11,582 nucleotides of DNA. Source: UBA7185 sp964606855. Lineage in GTDB: Bacteria; Bacillota; Peptococcia; Peptococcales; Peptococcaceae. The stretch lies in NCBI GenBank assembly GCA_964606855.1, contig CAZSHM010000044.1, positions 1 through 11,582 on the forward strand, given 5' to 3'. The notes beneath the pieces are model-generated. The model was given only the letters and a program-made list of their open reading frames with translations. It did not search any database and was not told the origin of the DNA. Within the stretch, counting starts at the first letter, position 1; each line of letters begins with the position of its first letter. The translations under genes were made by a program, and so were the position numbers. Shown in pieces: positions 1 through 6,884 of this stretch.

Positions 1-1238
1 TTGTCCGAGGTCACCACGCAGTAATCGCTGAGCCGCGCCGCCACCTCGCCCATCCGCGGGCGCTTCGTGCGGTCGCGGTCGCCGCCGCAGCCGAAGACGG
101 TGATGACGCGCCCCTCCGCGAAGGCCTGCGCGGTGGAGATGACGTTCTCCAGCCCGTCCGGCGTGTGGGCGTAATCCACAATGACGGTGTAGTCCGCATC
201 CCCCGCCACGCTCTGAAAGCGCCCGGGAATCCCCGGAACCCGTTCCAGCGCCGCGATGTTCTCCTCAAGCGGAAAGTGCAGCGCATCCCCCACCGCCAGG
301 GCGGCAAGGGAATTGTAGACATTGAAATTGCCTGTCAGATGCAGGCGCACCGGATGGCCGTCCACGCTGTAGCGCACGCCGTCCGCCGCCACCCGCACAT
401 CCTCCGCCAGCCAACTGGCCGGCCTGTGCATACTGTATGTGGAAACCGGCACATTGGACGCCGCCAGGAACTGTCCCGCCCAGGGGTCATCGATATTGAT
501 CACCGCCGTCCTCCGGAGACCGGCAGCCTCCCCCTGCGCGCCCAGCATGCGGAAGAGGATCGTCTTGGCGGCGCAGTAGCGCTCCATCGTGCCGTGATAG
601 TCCAGGTGATCCTGTGTCAGATTCGTGAAAACGGCGATATCGAAGTCGCAGCAGTCCACGCGGTGCAGTTCCAGCGCATGGGAGCTGACCTCCATCACCG
701 CATAGTGAATGCCCTCCTCCAGCATCTCCGCAAAGAGCTGCTGCAGTTCCGGCGACTCCGGCGTCGTGCGGCTCCCCGCCAGAATGCGGGTGCCAATCCG
801 GTTGTGGATGGTGCCGATCAACCCGGTTTCCTCCCCCTGGGCCTCGATGATGCGGCAGATCAGATTGCTGGTCGTCGTCTTGCCGTTCGTGCCCGTGACG
901 CCGATCAGCGTCAGCTTGCGGCTGGGATGCCCGTAGTAGGCGCTGCTGATCTCCGCCAGCGCCGCGCGGCTGTCCTCCGCCAGCACCCACGGGTAGGCGT
1001 CCGAACAATACGCCGCGTCGGAGAGCAGCACCGCCGCGGCGCCGCGCTCCAGCGCCTGCGCGATGAAGCGGTGTCCGTCGCTCTCCAGGCCGCGGATCGC
1101 CACAAACAGCTCCCCCGGCTGCACCTTGCGGGAATCGTACTGGATCCCGCGGATGGCGAGATCCGGATCAATCTGCTGCGCCCGGTGCCGCACCTCGCGC
1201 AGCAGTTCACACAAGTTTTTTTCCTTCTCTTCCGTCAT
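1..1238 (-). CDS. murE: MurE, UDP-MurNAc-tripeptide synthetase (partial, 3' end beyond window)
   Basis: Cytoplasmic ATP-dependent Mur ligase that adds the third stem-peptide amino acid to UDP-MurNAc-L-Ala-D-Glu. The 412 visible codons cover roughly the first 85% of a usual ~490-aa MurE. Visible motifs are the ATP-binding loop GVTGTNGKTT (113-122), substrate-loop TTPES (158-162), the HLDYHGTMERYCAAK stretch whose K225 is at the position of the carbamylated lysine, DYAHTPDG (355-362) and the CGGDRDRTKR loop (384-393). The frame leaves the window immediately after TSD; the cut codon begins AA, as expected for the Asn of the DNPR/DNPA motif that separates meso-DAP- from Lys-adding enzymes, so amino-acid specificity cannot be read here. 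The ATG at 1238 is chosen because an AGGAAGGAG ribosome binding site lies 6-7 nt upstream. It starts 31 bp after the PBP stop and is probably in the same operon. Confidence 0.96.
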   Translation of the reverse strand, partial: MTEEKEKNLCELLREVRHRAQQIDPDLAIRGIQYDSRKVQPGELFVAIRGLESDGHRFIAQALERGAAAVLLSDAAYCSDAYPWVLAEDSRAALAEISSAYYGHPSRKLTLIGVTGTNGKTTTSNLICRIIEAQGEETGLIGTIHNRIGTRILAGSRTTPESPELQQLFAEMLEEGIHYAVMEVSSHALELHRVDCCDFDIAVFTNLTQDHLDYHGTMERYCAAKTILFRMLGAQGEAAGLRRTAVINIDDPWAGQFLAASNVPVSTYSMHRPASWLAEDVRVAADGVRYSVDGHPVRLHLTGNFNVYNSLAALAVGDALHFPLEENIAALERVPGIPGRFQSVAGDADYTVIVDYAHTPDGLENVISTAQAFAEGRVITVFGCGGDRDRTKRPRMGEVAARLSDYCVVTSD

Positions 1239-1269
1239 CGTGTGCTCCTTCCTGCCGGAAACCGCCATT

Positions 1270-3570
1270 CTAATCCCAGATGACTGCTGCCTCCTGCTGC
1301 GCCTGAGCCGCCGCAGCTTCGGCGCCCGCCGGATCGCCCTCCGCCGGGGCCGTTTCATTCAGATCGCCCGCCGCCGGAGCCGTTTCGGCCGGATCCCCCG
1401 CCGCCGGATCTGTCTCCGCCGTGCCCTCCGCCGGGGCCTCCTCCGGCGTTTCCGTCAGCGAAGTCGGCAGCTGCGTGGTGCTGAAATCGACGACCAGCGC
1501 CGTCCCCTTCTCCACCACCGTGCCCGGTGCGATGCTCTGCGCCGTACAGAGGCCGCTGCCGTTCATCGTGGCGCTCAGCCCCATCCCGGACAGGATGCGG
1601 TCCACTTCCTTGATGGTATGCCCGTACAGGCTGGGCATCTCGACCTGCGTGCCGTCCGCCGGGCCGCAGTAGAGATAGACGTTCCCGTTTTTCGGCACCT
1701 TTGTGCCGTCCGCCGGCACGAAGGTGTAGAGCACCTCGCCCTGCGTCTGCACGATGGGGTTGAGCCCCGCCGCCTGCACTGTGGCGATGGCGTTCATCGG
1801 ATTGTCATCGGGCATCGGCGGCACCGTGACTTCCTCCGCCGCCGGGCTCTGTTCGACCGTCACATTCTTCGGCACTTCCAGATAGCGCAGCGTCTCCTCC
1901 ATGATCTGCTGGAACACCGGCCCCGCCGTGGAGCCGCCGTGCGCTTCCAGCGGTTCGTCCACGATGACCAGGCAGGCGACCTGCGGGGCATCCGCCGGGG
2001 CAAAGCCCGCGAAGGAGACCATCCTCGCCCAGGAAGAATATCCGCCCGAGCTGGCGACTTTCTCCGCCGTACCGGTCTTGCCGGCGATCCGGTAGCCCTC
2101 GATCTGGCCCTGCTGACCGGTGCCGCTGTCCACCACGGTCTCCAGAACGCTCCAGACTTCCCGCGCCGTATCCTCGGAGATCACCTGCCGCACCACTTCC
2201 GGCTGTGTCTCCTGCAGCACGTTTCCGTCCGGATCCGTGATTTTTTCAACGATGTAGGGCCGCATCAGCTTTCCGCCGTTCGCCACCGCCGAGATGGCGG
2301 TCACCATCTGGATCGGCGTGAAGGCGTTGGACTGCCCGATGGCCATCGCCCCCAAGTCGTAGGGAACCGCCGTCCCCTCCGGCACAATCAGACTCTCCGC
2401 CTCCCCCGGCAGATCGACGCCCGTCCGCCGGGTCATGCCGAACCCTTCCAGGTAGTCATAGAAGGTCTCCATGCCCAGGCGGCGGCTCACCTCGACAAAC
2501 ACCGGGTTGCAGGAATTCGCCACGCCCTGCGCGAAAGACTCCGCCCCGTGCCCCATGTGTTTGTGACAGTGCATCCGCATATTCCCGATCATCACATAGC
2601 CCGGGCAGTAAAACCCTTCATCCACCGTGGTGACACGCTCCTCCAGGGCCATCGCCGTTGTCAGGATCTTGAACGTCGAGCCCGGCTCGTACAGCCCGTT
2701 GACGGCGAAATTGTTCCACAGGGAGCTGTCCACACTGTTGTAATCGTTTGGGTCGAAGTCGGGATAATTCGCCATGCCCAGGATGGCGCAGGTCTGCACA
2801 TCCATCACGATGGCCGTGGCTTTCCGCGCTTCCTGCGCCTGAACGACCTCCTTCAGCTCCCGCTCCACGATATACTGGATTGTGTCATCCAGCGTCAGAT
2901 AGATATCGCTTCCGGGCTCCGCCGGGATATAGTTCTCCTCATCCTGCGGCAATTCGTTGCCCGCGCCGTCGTACTCGACCAAGAGTTTCCCCGGATTGCC
3001 CAGCAGCGTGTCGTCATACTCCAGCTCGATTCCGCTCAGGCCCTGGTTGTCGATGCCCGCGAAGCCGATCACCTGGCTTGCCAGCGTCCCCTTCGGATAG
3101 GACCGGCGCGATTCCTGCAGGAAATAGACGCCCTTGTAATCCAGCTCCTTCAGCGCTTCCGCCTGCTCATCGGTGACGCGCCGCTTGATGTAGGCGAAGC
3201 TCGCGTCCTTGTTGACCTTCTCCTCGATCTCGGCGGGATCCACCTCCAGGATCGTGGACAGACTCTGCACCACTTCCTCCAACGGCTGCCGCCGGCTGTC
3301 GGTTCTGGCGTTCTGCTCGCGGATCACCTCGGGGTTGATGTAGACCGACTCCACCGCGACACTGATGGCCAGCGCCTCACCGTTGCGGTCGTAGATCGTG
3401 CCGCGGTCGGCCTCCACGTCGACCTCCCGCAGCCGGGCATTCAGCGCGCCGTTCTCCAGCGTCGCCGCGTGTACAATCTGCTCATACCCCAGCTTGCCCG
3501 TCACAGCGCAGACCACAGCCAAAAAGATCAGCATCACACACACCATGCGTCGTTTCATGCCGTTGTCCAT
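1270..3570 (-). CDS. ftsI: Class B penicillin-binding protein with two PASTA domains (FtsI/PbpB/SpoVD type)
   Basis: Septal peptidoglycan DD-transpeptidase, 766 aa, anchored by one N-terminal membrane segment (about residues 9-24) with the bulk outside the cell. The dimerisation-domain motif RGTIYDRNG is at 56-64. The transpeptidase domain carries all three active-site motifs: STFK (S298, K301), SCN (353-355) and KTG (498-500). Two PASTA domains follow at about 578-637 and 642-697, then a low-complexity Ala/Glu/Pro/Thr/Asp tail (about 703-760). Position between ftsL and murE is that of ftsI/pbpB; in endospore formers the sporulation paralogue spoVD sits at the same place, and the sequence alone does not decide which role this copy has. 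Two PASTA domains resemble vegetative PbpB, while SpoVD of Bacillus has one. The ATG at 3570 has a modest GGGGGA about 6 nt upstream; an in-frame Met at codon 5 lacks any better site. Confidence 0.95.
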   Translation of the reverse strand: MDNGMKRRMVCVMLIFLAVVCAVTGKLGYEQIVHAATLENGALNARLREVDVEADRGTIYDRNGEALAISVAVESVYINPEVIREQNARTDSRRQPLEEVVQSLSTILEVDPAEIEEKVNKDASFAYIKRRVTDEQAEALKELDYKGVYFLQESRRSYPKGTLASQVIGFAGIDNQGLSGIELEYDDTLLGNPGKLLVEYDGAGNELPQDEENYIPAEPGSDIYLTLDDTIQYIVERELKEVVQAQEARKATAIVMDVQTCAILGMANYPDFDPNDYNSVDSSLWNNFAVNGLYEPGSTFKILTTAMALEERVTTVDEGFYCPGYVMIGNMRMHCHKHMGHGAESFAQGVANSCNPVFVEVSRRLGMETFYDYLEGFGMTRRTGVDLPGEAESLIVPEGTAVPYDLGAMAIGQSNAFTPIQMVTAISAVANGGKLMRPYIVEKITDPDGNVLQETQPEVVRQVISEDTAREVWSVLETVVDSGTGQQGQIEGYRIAGKTGTAEKVASSGGYSSWARMVSFAGFAPADAPQVACLVIVDEPLEAHGGSTAGPVFQQIMEETLRYLEVPKNVTVEQSPAAEEVTVPPMPDDNPMNAIATVQAAGLNPIVQTQGEVLYTFVPADGTKVPKNGNVYLYCGPADGTQVEMPSLYGHTIKEVDRILSGMGLSATMNGSGLCTAQSIAPGTVVEKGTALVVDFSTTQLPTSLTETPEEAPAEGTAETDPAAGDPAETAPAAGDLNETAPAEGDPAGAEAAAAQAQQEAAVIWD
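1331..1450 (-). repeat. Four 30-bp tandem units encoding the PBP C-terminal tail
   Basis: Units begin at 1331, 1361, 1391 and 1421 with an exact 30-bp period; the cores gatcgccc/gatccccc plus ccgccg recur in register. Read on the minus strand they encode imperfect 10-residue repeats of the type AETxPAAGDP/NETAPAEGDP just after the last PASTA domain. Because the period is a multiple of three, unit gain or loss would keep the frame, so the tail length may vary between strains. Confidence 0.8.
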
Positions 3571-3666
3571 CGCGATTCCCCCGTCTCCGTGCCGGCCGCG
3601 CCCGCCGCGCGGCCGTTTCTCTATGTATGTTCCGCTGTTCGGCGGCCGTTTGCCCGCACGCCGCTA

Positions 3667-3768
3667 GCAAGCACTTCAAGATTGCAAGCACTTCAAAATT
3701 ACAAGCACTTCAAGATTGCAAGCACTTCCCTGTCACGAACGCATCCATATTGCAAGCATTCTAATCCT
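3667..3768. repeat. 17-bp-period direct tandem repeat array upstream of the PBP gene
   Basis: Six consecutive 17-bp windows start at 3667, 3684, 3701, 3718, 3735 and 3752. The first three are nearly identical (gcaagcacttcaagatt with one or two changes), the fourth shares its first 11 bases, and the fifth and sixth are degenerate (acgaacgcatccatatt, gcaagcattctaatcct). The period is not a multiple of three and no supported ORF covers the array, so it is non-coding. It is far more AT-rich than the flanking DNA and ends about 97 bp upstream of the PBP start codon. It could bind a regulator or be a neutral minisatellite. Confidence 0.85.
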
Positions 3769-3860
3769 GTGAAACGATATTCCCCATGAACCGCTGGGAA
3801 ATCCGAAAAAAGGCTTTCCGGAATCCCGGCCCGCCGCGGGGCCCTCGATTTTGCGCGTCA

Positions 3861-3887
3861 GGAGACGCCGGGCACCCCGGCGTCTCC
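3861..3887. terminator. Perfect 12-bp hairpin after ftsL (terminator-like, no U-tract)
   Basis: GGAGACGCCGGG (3861-3872) pairs completely with CCCGGCGTCTCC (3876-3887) around a 3-nt loop. It lies 65 bp downstream of the ftsL stop. No T-run follows on either strand, so it is not a canonical intrinsic terminator; it could cause pausing or stabilise the 3' end of a processed upstream mRNA. Confidence 0.55.
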
Positions 3888-3952
3888 ACAGGTTTGCATG
3901 CGACTGCAGCGCTCGCAGGCAGGCATCCCGCATCGGCCTTCTGACCCCCGCC

Positions 3953-4729
3953 TCACTCCGCGTCCGCCTTCGCCGGCTCTGTCTCCGGCGCGGGATCCGG
4001 TTTCGGCAGATAGAGAATCTCCCCCTCGCCGGGCTTGTGCATTCCCATCGTATAGATCGCATAGGCCTCCACCGCCTGCAATTCCCCGGCGGCCGAGATC
4101 TGCCGGCGCAGTTTCTCATTCTGCTCCTCGACCTGCTGCAGTTCCGCTTTGCTCTGCCCCACTTGATAGCCCAGATTCTGGATGTAGGCGTACTGCGCCA
4201 CCAGGGCCAGCCCCAGGAGGAAGACGATCAGCAGCGCCGAGAGATTGCGCAGCAGCGATCCGCGCGCGCGATGTTTCGGCTTCGTTTTCGGCTTAGCCGC
4301 GGGGAGCGCTTCCTCTTCATACGGCTCCGCGACCGCGTTGGCCGTGTACATGTAGTAGTCGGCGCTGGAGGCGCGCAGTTCCTGCGCGGATCGGCCACTG
4401 TAGCCGTCCGCCCGGCTCTGCCCGCTCCGCCGCTCCAGACGGCTGCGCTCCCCGCGCGCCTGGTAAGGGTTCGCCGACTGTGCCTGCTCCGCCGCGTAGC
4501 TCTGATACGCCCCGCTCCTGGAATAGCTGTTCTGCCGCCCGTTCCCCGGATAGCTGTCCCTCTGCGCGCCGCCCGCGCCAGAATTTCCCGCATAGCGGCC
4601 GTCCTGCGGACGCTCCGGGTAGGCGCCGCGGTAGCTGTTGCGCGGATCGCGGTACACGGTGCCGCCCGTCTCCCTGTATCGATTCTGCTCGTTCCGCTCT
4701 GCGCCGGAACGCCGCTTCCGTTTCCTCAT
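3953..4729 (-). CDS. ftsL: FtsL-like division protein with a long N-terminal R/Y/G/S-rich region
   Basis: Single-pass (type II) membrane protein expected to join FtsB/DivIC and recruit or activate the septal PBP encoded next. Of 258 residues, a membrane segment lies at about 159-180 (SLLRNLSALLIVFLLGLALV), a short coiled coil at about 190-212, and the C-terminal AYAIYTMGMHKPGEGEILYL (222-241) fits the FtsL ending of a helix, LGM-like turn, Pro and a short strand. The identification rests on this layout plus the position between rsmH and the PBP gene, since FtsL sequences diverge strongly. Unusual is the cytoplasmic part: about 120 residues of low-complexity Arg, Tyr, Gly, Ser, Gln and Asn precede a Lys/Arg-rich stretch at 146-156; most FtsL proteins total only 100-130 aa. 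The ATG at 4729 has GGCGGAG upstream at 7-nt spacing. The 145-bp gap back to rsmH has no promoter that I can see. Confidence 0.85.
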   Translation of the reverse strand: MRKRKRRSGAERNEQNRYRETGGTVYRDPRNSYRGAYPERPQDGRYAGNSGAGGAQRDSYPGNGRQNSYSRSGAYQSYAAEQAQSANPYQARGERSRLERRSGQSRADGYSGRSAQELRASSADYYMYTANAVAEPYEEEALPAAKPKTKPKHRARGSLLRNLSALLIVFLLGLALVAQYAYIQNLGYQVGQSKAELQQVEEQNEKLRRQISAAGELQAVEAYAIYTMGMHKPGEGEILYLPKPDPAPETEPAKADAE

Positions 4730-4874
4730 CGTGATACTCCGCCTTTCCGCGAAAAGGGCCGGCGGGCTCAGAACCCTGCCGCCCGCGGGAAATCTGCCCT
4801 CCGCTCTGTCTGTCCTCCGCCGCAGCGCGCTTTCAAACCCGCGCCCCGATCTGCCCGCCGAATCACCCTCCGAA

Positions 4875-5819
4875 TCAGAGGATGCGCTCCACTGCCCGCA
4901 ATTTGGCGCTCTTAGCCCGCGAGTTGGCCGCGAGTTCCGCCTCGCCTGCCGTCAGCGGCTTGCGCGTCAGGATGCGCACCTCCGCCACCTTCCCGCACTG
5001 GCAGACCGGCAGTCCCGGCGGACAGACACAGTCGCTTGCCAGGTAGCGGAAGGTCTCCTTGACGATGCGATCCTCCAGCGAATGGAAGGAGATCACGCCC
5101 AGGCGGCCGCCTTTTCGCAGGCTCCGCGCCGCAACCGTCAGCGTGCGCTTCAGCACCCCCAGCTCGTCGTTGACCTCGATGCGGATGGCCTGGAACGCGC
5201 GCTTTGCCGGATGGGACCCCTCCATGCGCGCCCCTTTAGGCACCGCGCGCTTGATGACCTCCACCAACTCCCCGGTGGTGTCGATGCTCTTTTTTCTGCG
5301 GGAATCGACAATCCCCTGCGCGATGCGCTTCGCCCAGCGCTCCTCCCCGTACTCCCGCAGGATGCGCTGCAATTCCGCTTCCCCGTAGGTGTTCACCACC
5401 TGCCAGGCATCCAAAGGCTGGCTCTGATCCATCCGCATGTCCAGCGGCGCGTCCGAAAGGTAGCTGAATCCGCGCGCCGGCGCATCCAGCTGATAGGAGG
5501 AGACCCCGAGATCGAAGAGAATCCCCGAGACCTCCCCCGCCGCGTAACACTGCAGGATGTCCGCCAGGCGGCTGTAGTTGCTATGGACAAAAATCACGCG
5601 GTCGCCGAACGGCCGCAGGTTTTTGCGCGCCGCTTCCAGCGCCTGCGCGTCCTGGTCGATGCCCAGCAGCCGGCCATCCGGCGCGGTCCGCTCCAGAATA
5701 CCCCGGCTGTGGCCGCCGCCGCCCAGCGTGCAGTCGACAAACAGTTCCCCCGGCGCCGGCGCCAGAATTTCCAGAACCTCCCGGAGGAGAACAGGGACAT
5801 GCTGAAATTCCATCCGCAT
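4875..5819 (-). CDS. rsmH: RsmH (MraW), 16S rRNA (cytosine1402-N4)-methyltransferase
   Basis: SAM-dependent methyltransferase that modifies C1402 in the decoding centre of 16S rRNA. At 314 aa it is full length. Signatures in order: HVPVLL (7-12), the SAM-binding loop VDCTLGGGGHS (28-38), GIDQD (53-57), LFDLGVSS (101-108), GFSYLSDAPLDMRMD (117-131), HPAKRAFQAIRI (203-214), ISFHSLEDRIVK (243-254) and the terminal RAKSAKLRAVER (301-312). It starts 9 bp after the mraZ stop, so the two are probably co-translated. Two in-frame ATGs are possible: 5819 and 5813. The GGGGG upstream lies only about 2 nt from the first but 8 nt from the second, so translation may really begin at Met3 (5813). Confidence 0.98.
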   Translation of the reverse strand: MRMEFQHVPVLLREVLEILAPAPGELFVDCTLGGGGHSRGILERTAPDGRLLGIDQDAQALEAARKNLRPFGDRVIFVHSNYSRLADILQCYAAGEVSGILFDLGVSSYQLDAPARGFSYLSDAPLDMRMDQSQPLDAWQVVNTYGEAELQRILREYGEERWAKRIAQGIVDSRRKKSIDTTGELVEVIKRAVPKGARMEGSHPAKRAFQAIRIEVNDELGVLKRTLTVAARSLRKGGRLGVISFHSLEDRIVKETFRYLASDCVCPPGLPVCQCGKVAEVRILTRKPLTAGEAELAANSRAKSAKLRAVERIL

Positions 5820-5828
5820 CGCCCCCGC

Positions 5829-6263
5829 TCAGATCAGAAAGCCCATCTCGCCCATGCGCTGCGCCATCTCCTCCGGCGACTGACTGCCCGCGAGATATTG
5901 CTCCCGCACGGCCTTGTCCCAGATCTCGAGGCGGTTCCCCGCACCGGCAATGACAACGTCCTTCTGCAGCTTGGCATACGCCCGCAGATGCGGGGCAACC
6001 ATCACGCGGCCCTGTTTGTCCACTTCCCCCTCCATCGCGCCCGCGAAGAAAAACCGGGCGAAGGCGCGCGTCTCCGGCTGGTTCATGGGCAGCGCCTGCA
6101 GTTTGGCTTCCAGCTGATTCCATTGGTCCCTCGGGTAGACGGCAAGGCAGCTGTCCAAGCCTTTGGCGATGATGAAGTCGTCGCCCAGCGCTTCCCGCAG
6201 TTTCGCGGGAATGATCACGCGCCCTTTGGCATCGATGGTGTGCACATATTCACCAAAAAACAT
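5829..6263 (-). CDS. mraZ: MraZ, transcriptional regulator of the dcw cluster
   Basis: DNA-binding protein of 144 aa, the usual size, built of two SpoVT-AbrB-like repeats, each with the family's D-x-x-G-R core: HTIDAKGRVIIPAKLR (8-23) and GEVDKQGRVMVAPHLR (about 78-93). In other bacteria MraZ forms a ring and binds short direct repeats just upstream of its own gene, controlling mra/dcw transcription; here a matching repeat array lies at 6539-6578. The ATG at 6263 is supported by AAAGGAGG (6273-6280) at 9-nt spacing. It is the first gene of the cluster, followed after 9 bp by rsmH. Confidence 0.98.
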   Translation of the reverse strand: MFFGEYVHTIDAKGRVIIPAKLREALGDDFIIAKGLDSCLAVYPRDQWNQLEAKLQALPMNQPETRAFARFFFAGAMEGEVDKQGRVMVAPHLRAYAKLQKDVVIAGAGNRLEIWDKAVREQYLAGSQSPEEMAQRMGEMGFLI

Positions 6264-6556
6264 CCCCAGCCGCCTCCTTTCTCAGCCGTTTCCGGCAGGG
6301 CTCCGCTTCTACCCGGCCGCTGTATCCGGCAGAATTTCCTTCCTTTCCGCGCAGACCGTCTTTTCCGGACGGATTCAGATCCCCCTCCGCGGCGCCGCAC
6401 AGCTTCGCCCGCGCAGGCGAGAGGCAATTTTTAGAAAAATTTCCCTCACGACTGTATATTTATACAATTTTTGTGATAACTTTTTTGGAACAGCTCGCTT
6501 TTGCTTTTCCGCAAACAAGCGTTTGTTTTGTCCAATCTGCTCCACTTTTCACTACT
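6264..6556 (-). promoter_or_regulatory. mraZ 5' leader (about 290 nt)
   Basis: From the inferred start of transcription (near 6557) to the mraZ ATG there is no supported gene. The promoter-proximal half is AT-rich, the distal half GC-rich. It includes the TGTATA/TATACA palindrome (6453-6466), a small hairpin (6356-6360 with 6368-6372) and the mraZ ribosome binding site (6273-6280). I recognise no riboswitch class in it. Confidence 0.5.
6453..6466. promoter_or_regulatory. 14-bp palindrome TGTATA-N2-TATACA
   Basis: A perfect 6+2+6 inverted repeat in the mraZ leader, about 100 bp downstream of the predicted start. On the minus strand its centre also resembles a -10 element (TATAAA), but no -35 lies at a workable distance. 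It could be an operator. Confidence 0.4.
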
Positions 6557-6578
6557 TACCCCCACTATACACCACTTT
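6539..6578 (-). promoter_or_regulatory. Predicted MraZ operator: four 10-bp-spaced repeats
   Basis: Read on the minus strand, four consecutive 10-mers follow each other with no gaps: AAAGTGGTGT (6569-6578), ATAGTGGGGG (6559-6568), TAAGTAGTGA (6549-6558) and AAAGTGGAGC (6539-6548). Three contain AGTGG at the same position and the third has AGTAG. Direct repeats with TGGG- or AAAGTG-type cores at about 10-bp spacing in front of mraZ are the known MraZ-binding pattern in proteobacteria and mollicutes. The array overlaps the -10 element and the start region, which fits repression. Confidence 0.82.
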
Positions 6579-6593
6579 ATTGAGAAAATTCAA
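6564..6593 (-). promoter_or_regulatory. Predicted sigma-A promoter of the mraZ-rsmH-ftsL-PBP-murE cluster
   Basis: TTGAAT (6588-6593) and TATAGT (6564-6569) are separated by 18 bp, 4/6 and 5/6 matches to the consensus. The surrounding DNA is AT-rich against a GC-rich background. The -10 falls inside the second MraZ repeat unit. Transcription would begin near 6557. Confidence 0.7.
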
Positions 6594-6618
6594 CAGAAAT
6601 CTTCTCCCTCTTCGCTTT

Positions 6619-6634
6619 GTAACCAAATTGTTAC
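6619..6634. promoter_or_regulatory. Inverted repeat GTAAC-N6-GTTAC upstream of the mra promoter
   Basis: GTAAC (6619-6623) and GTTAC (6630-6634) flank six bases, about 25-40 bp upstream of the mra -35, next to a ctttttaaaaag palindrome (6634-6645). It may be an activator or UP-element site, but arms this short are weak evidence. Confidence 0.25.
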
Positions 6635-6718
6635 TTTTTAAAAAGAACGTATATTTCTGTTTCAGGTTCCATAGGAATGTTCCGTCCTCTCCACGCACGC
6701 CTCCGCTCCGATAGGTAT

Positions 6719-6744
6719 AAAAAAAGCACCGCCGAAGCGATGCC
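6719..6744 (-). terminator. Rho-independent terminator with UUCG tetraloop
   Basis: On the minus strand GCATCGC (6743-6737) pairs with GCGGTGC (6732-6726), with one T-G wobble, around a TTCG loop, followed directly by seven T residues (6725-6719). It ends the transcription unit of the 117-aa protein and isolates the mra promoter from it. Confidence 0.9.
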
Positions 6745-6750
6745 TTCCAA

Positions 6751-6787
6751 CCGGTTCTCCCGGGCAGGTTCTGCCGGGGAAAACCGG
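6751..6787. repeat. Imperfect 37-nt hairpin between the small gene and its terminator
   Basis: The arms CCGGTT...CCCGG and CCGGGG...AACCGG, with an inner GCAG-GTT-CTGC-like core, give about 15 pairs interrupted by one mismatch and bulges. No T-run follows it on either strand. It would lie in the 3' untranslated part of the small gene's mRNA, about 100 nt past the stop codon, and may act with the terminator as a stability element. Confidence 0.45.
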
Positions 6788-6884
6788 AAGTTATTCTGTA
6801 ATTTCTCGCATGTTCAACTGTAAGGAATAGGTGTTCGTCTGCCCGCTTGACGATTAAGAATGGATTGAACGAACGCCCGCATGG

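Larger units (their letters stand above)
3571..3952. other. Long ftsL-PBP intergenic region (382 bp)
   Basis: Genes elsewhere in this cluster are separated by 9-145 bp, so this gap stands out. It contains a 17-bp-period tandem repeat (3667-3768), a second short GC-rich hairpin (3828-3832 with 3839-3843) followed on the minus strand after 16 nt by six T residues (3806-3811), and a perfect 12-bp hairpin (3861-3887). I see no convincing sigma-A promoter for the PBP gene and no small ORF with a ribosome binding site. Confidence 0.6.

Noticed and set aside
3667..3768. CRISPR array
   Set aside because: The 17-bp units are directly adjacent without spacers, and no cas gene is present.
1063..3789. 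A 908-codon plus-strand open frame opposite the PBP gene, and similar long frames at 165-1283, 3851-4915 and 4638-6434
   Set aside because: They are antisense to genes with full motif sets, are Arg/Leu/His-rich without domains, and reflect the scarcity of stop codons in GC-rich DNA.
6453..6466. A second mra promoter using TATAAA within the palindrome
   Set aside because: No -35-like hexamer lies 16-18 bp upstream on the minus strand.
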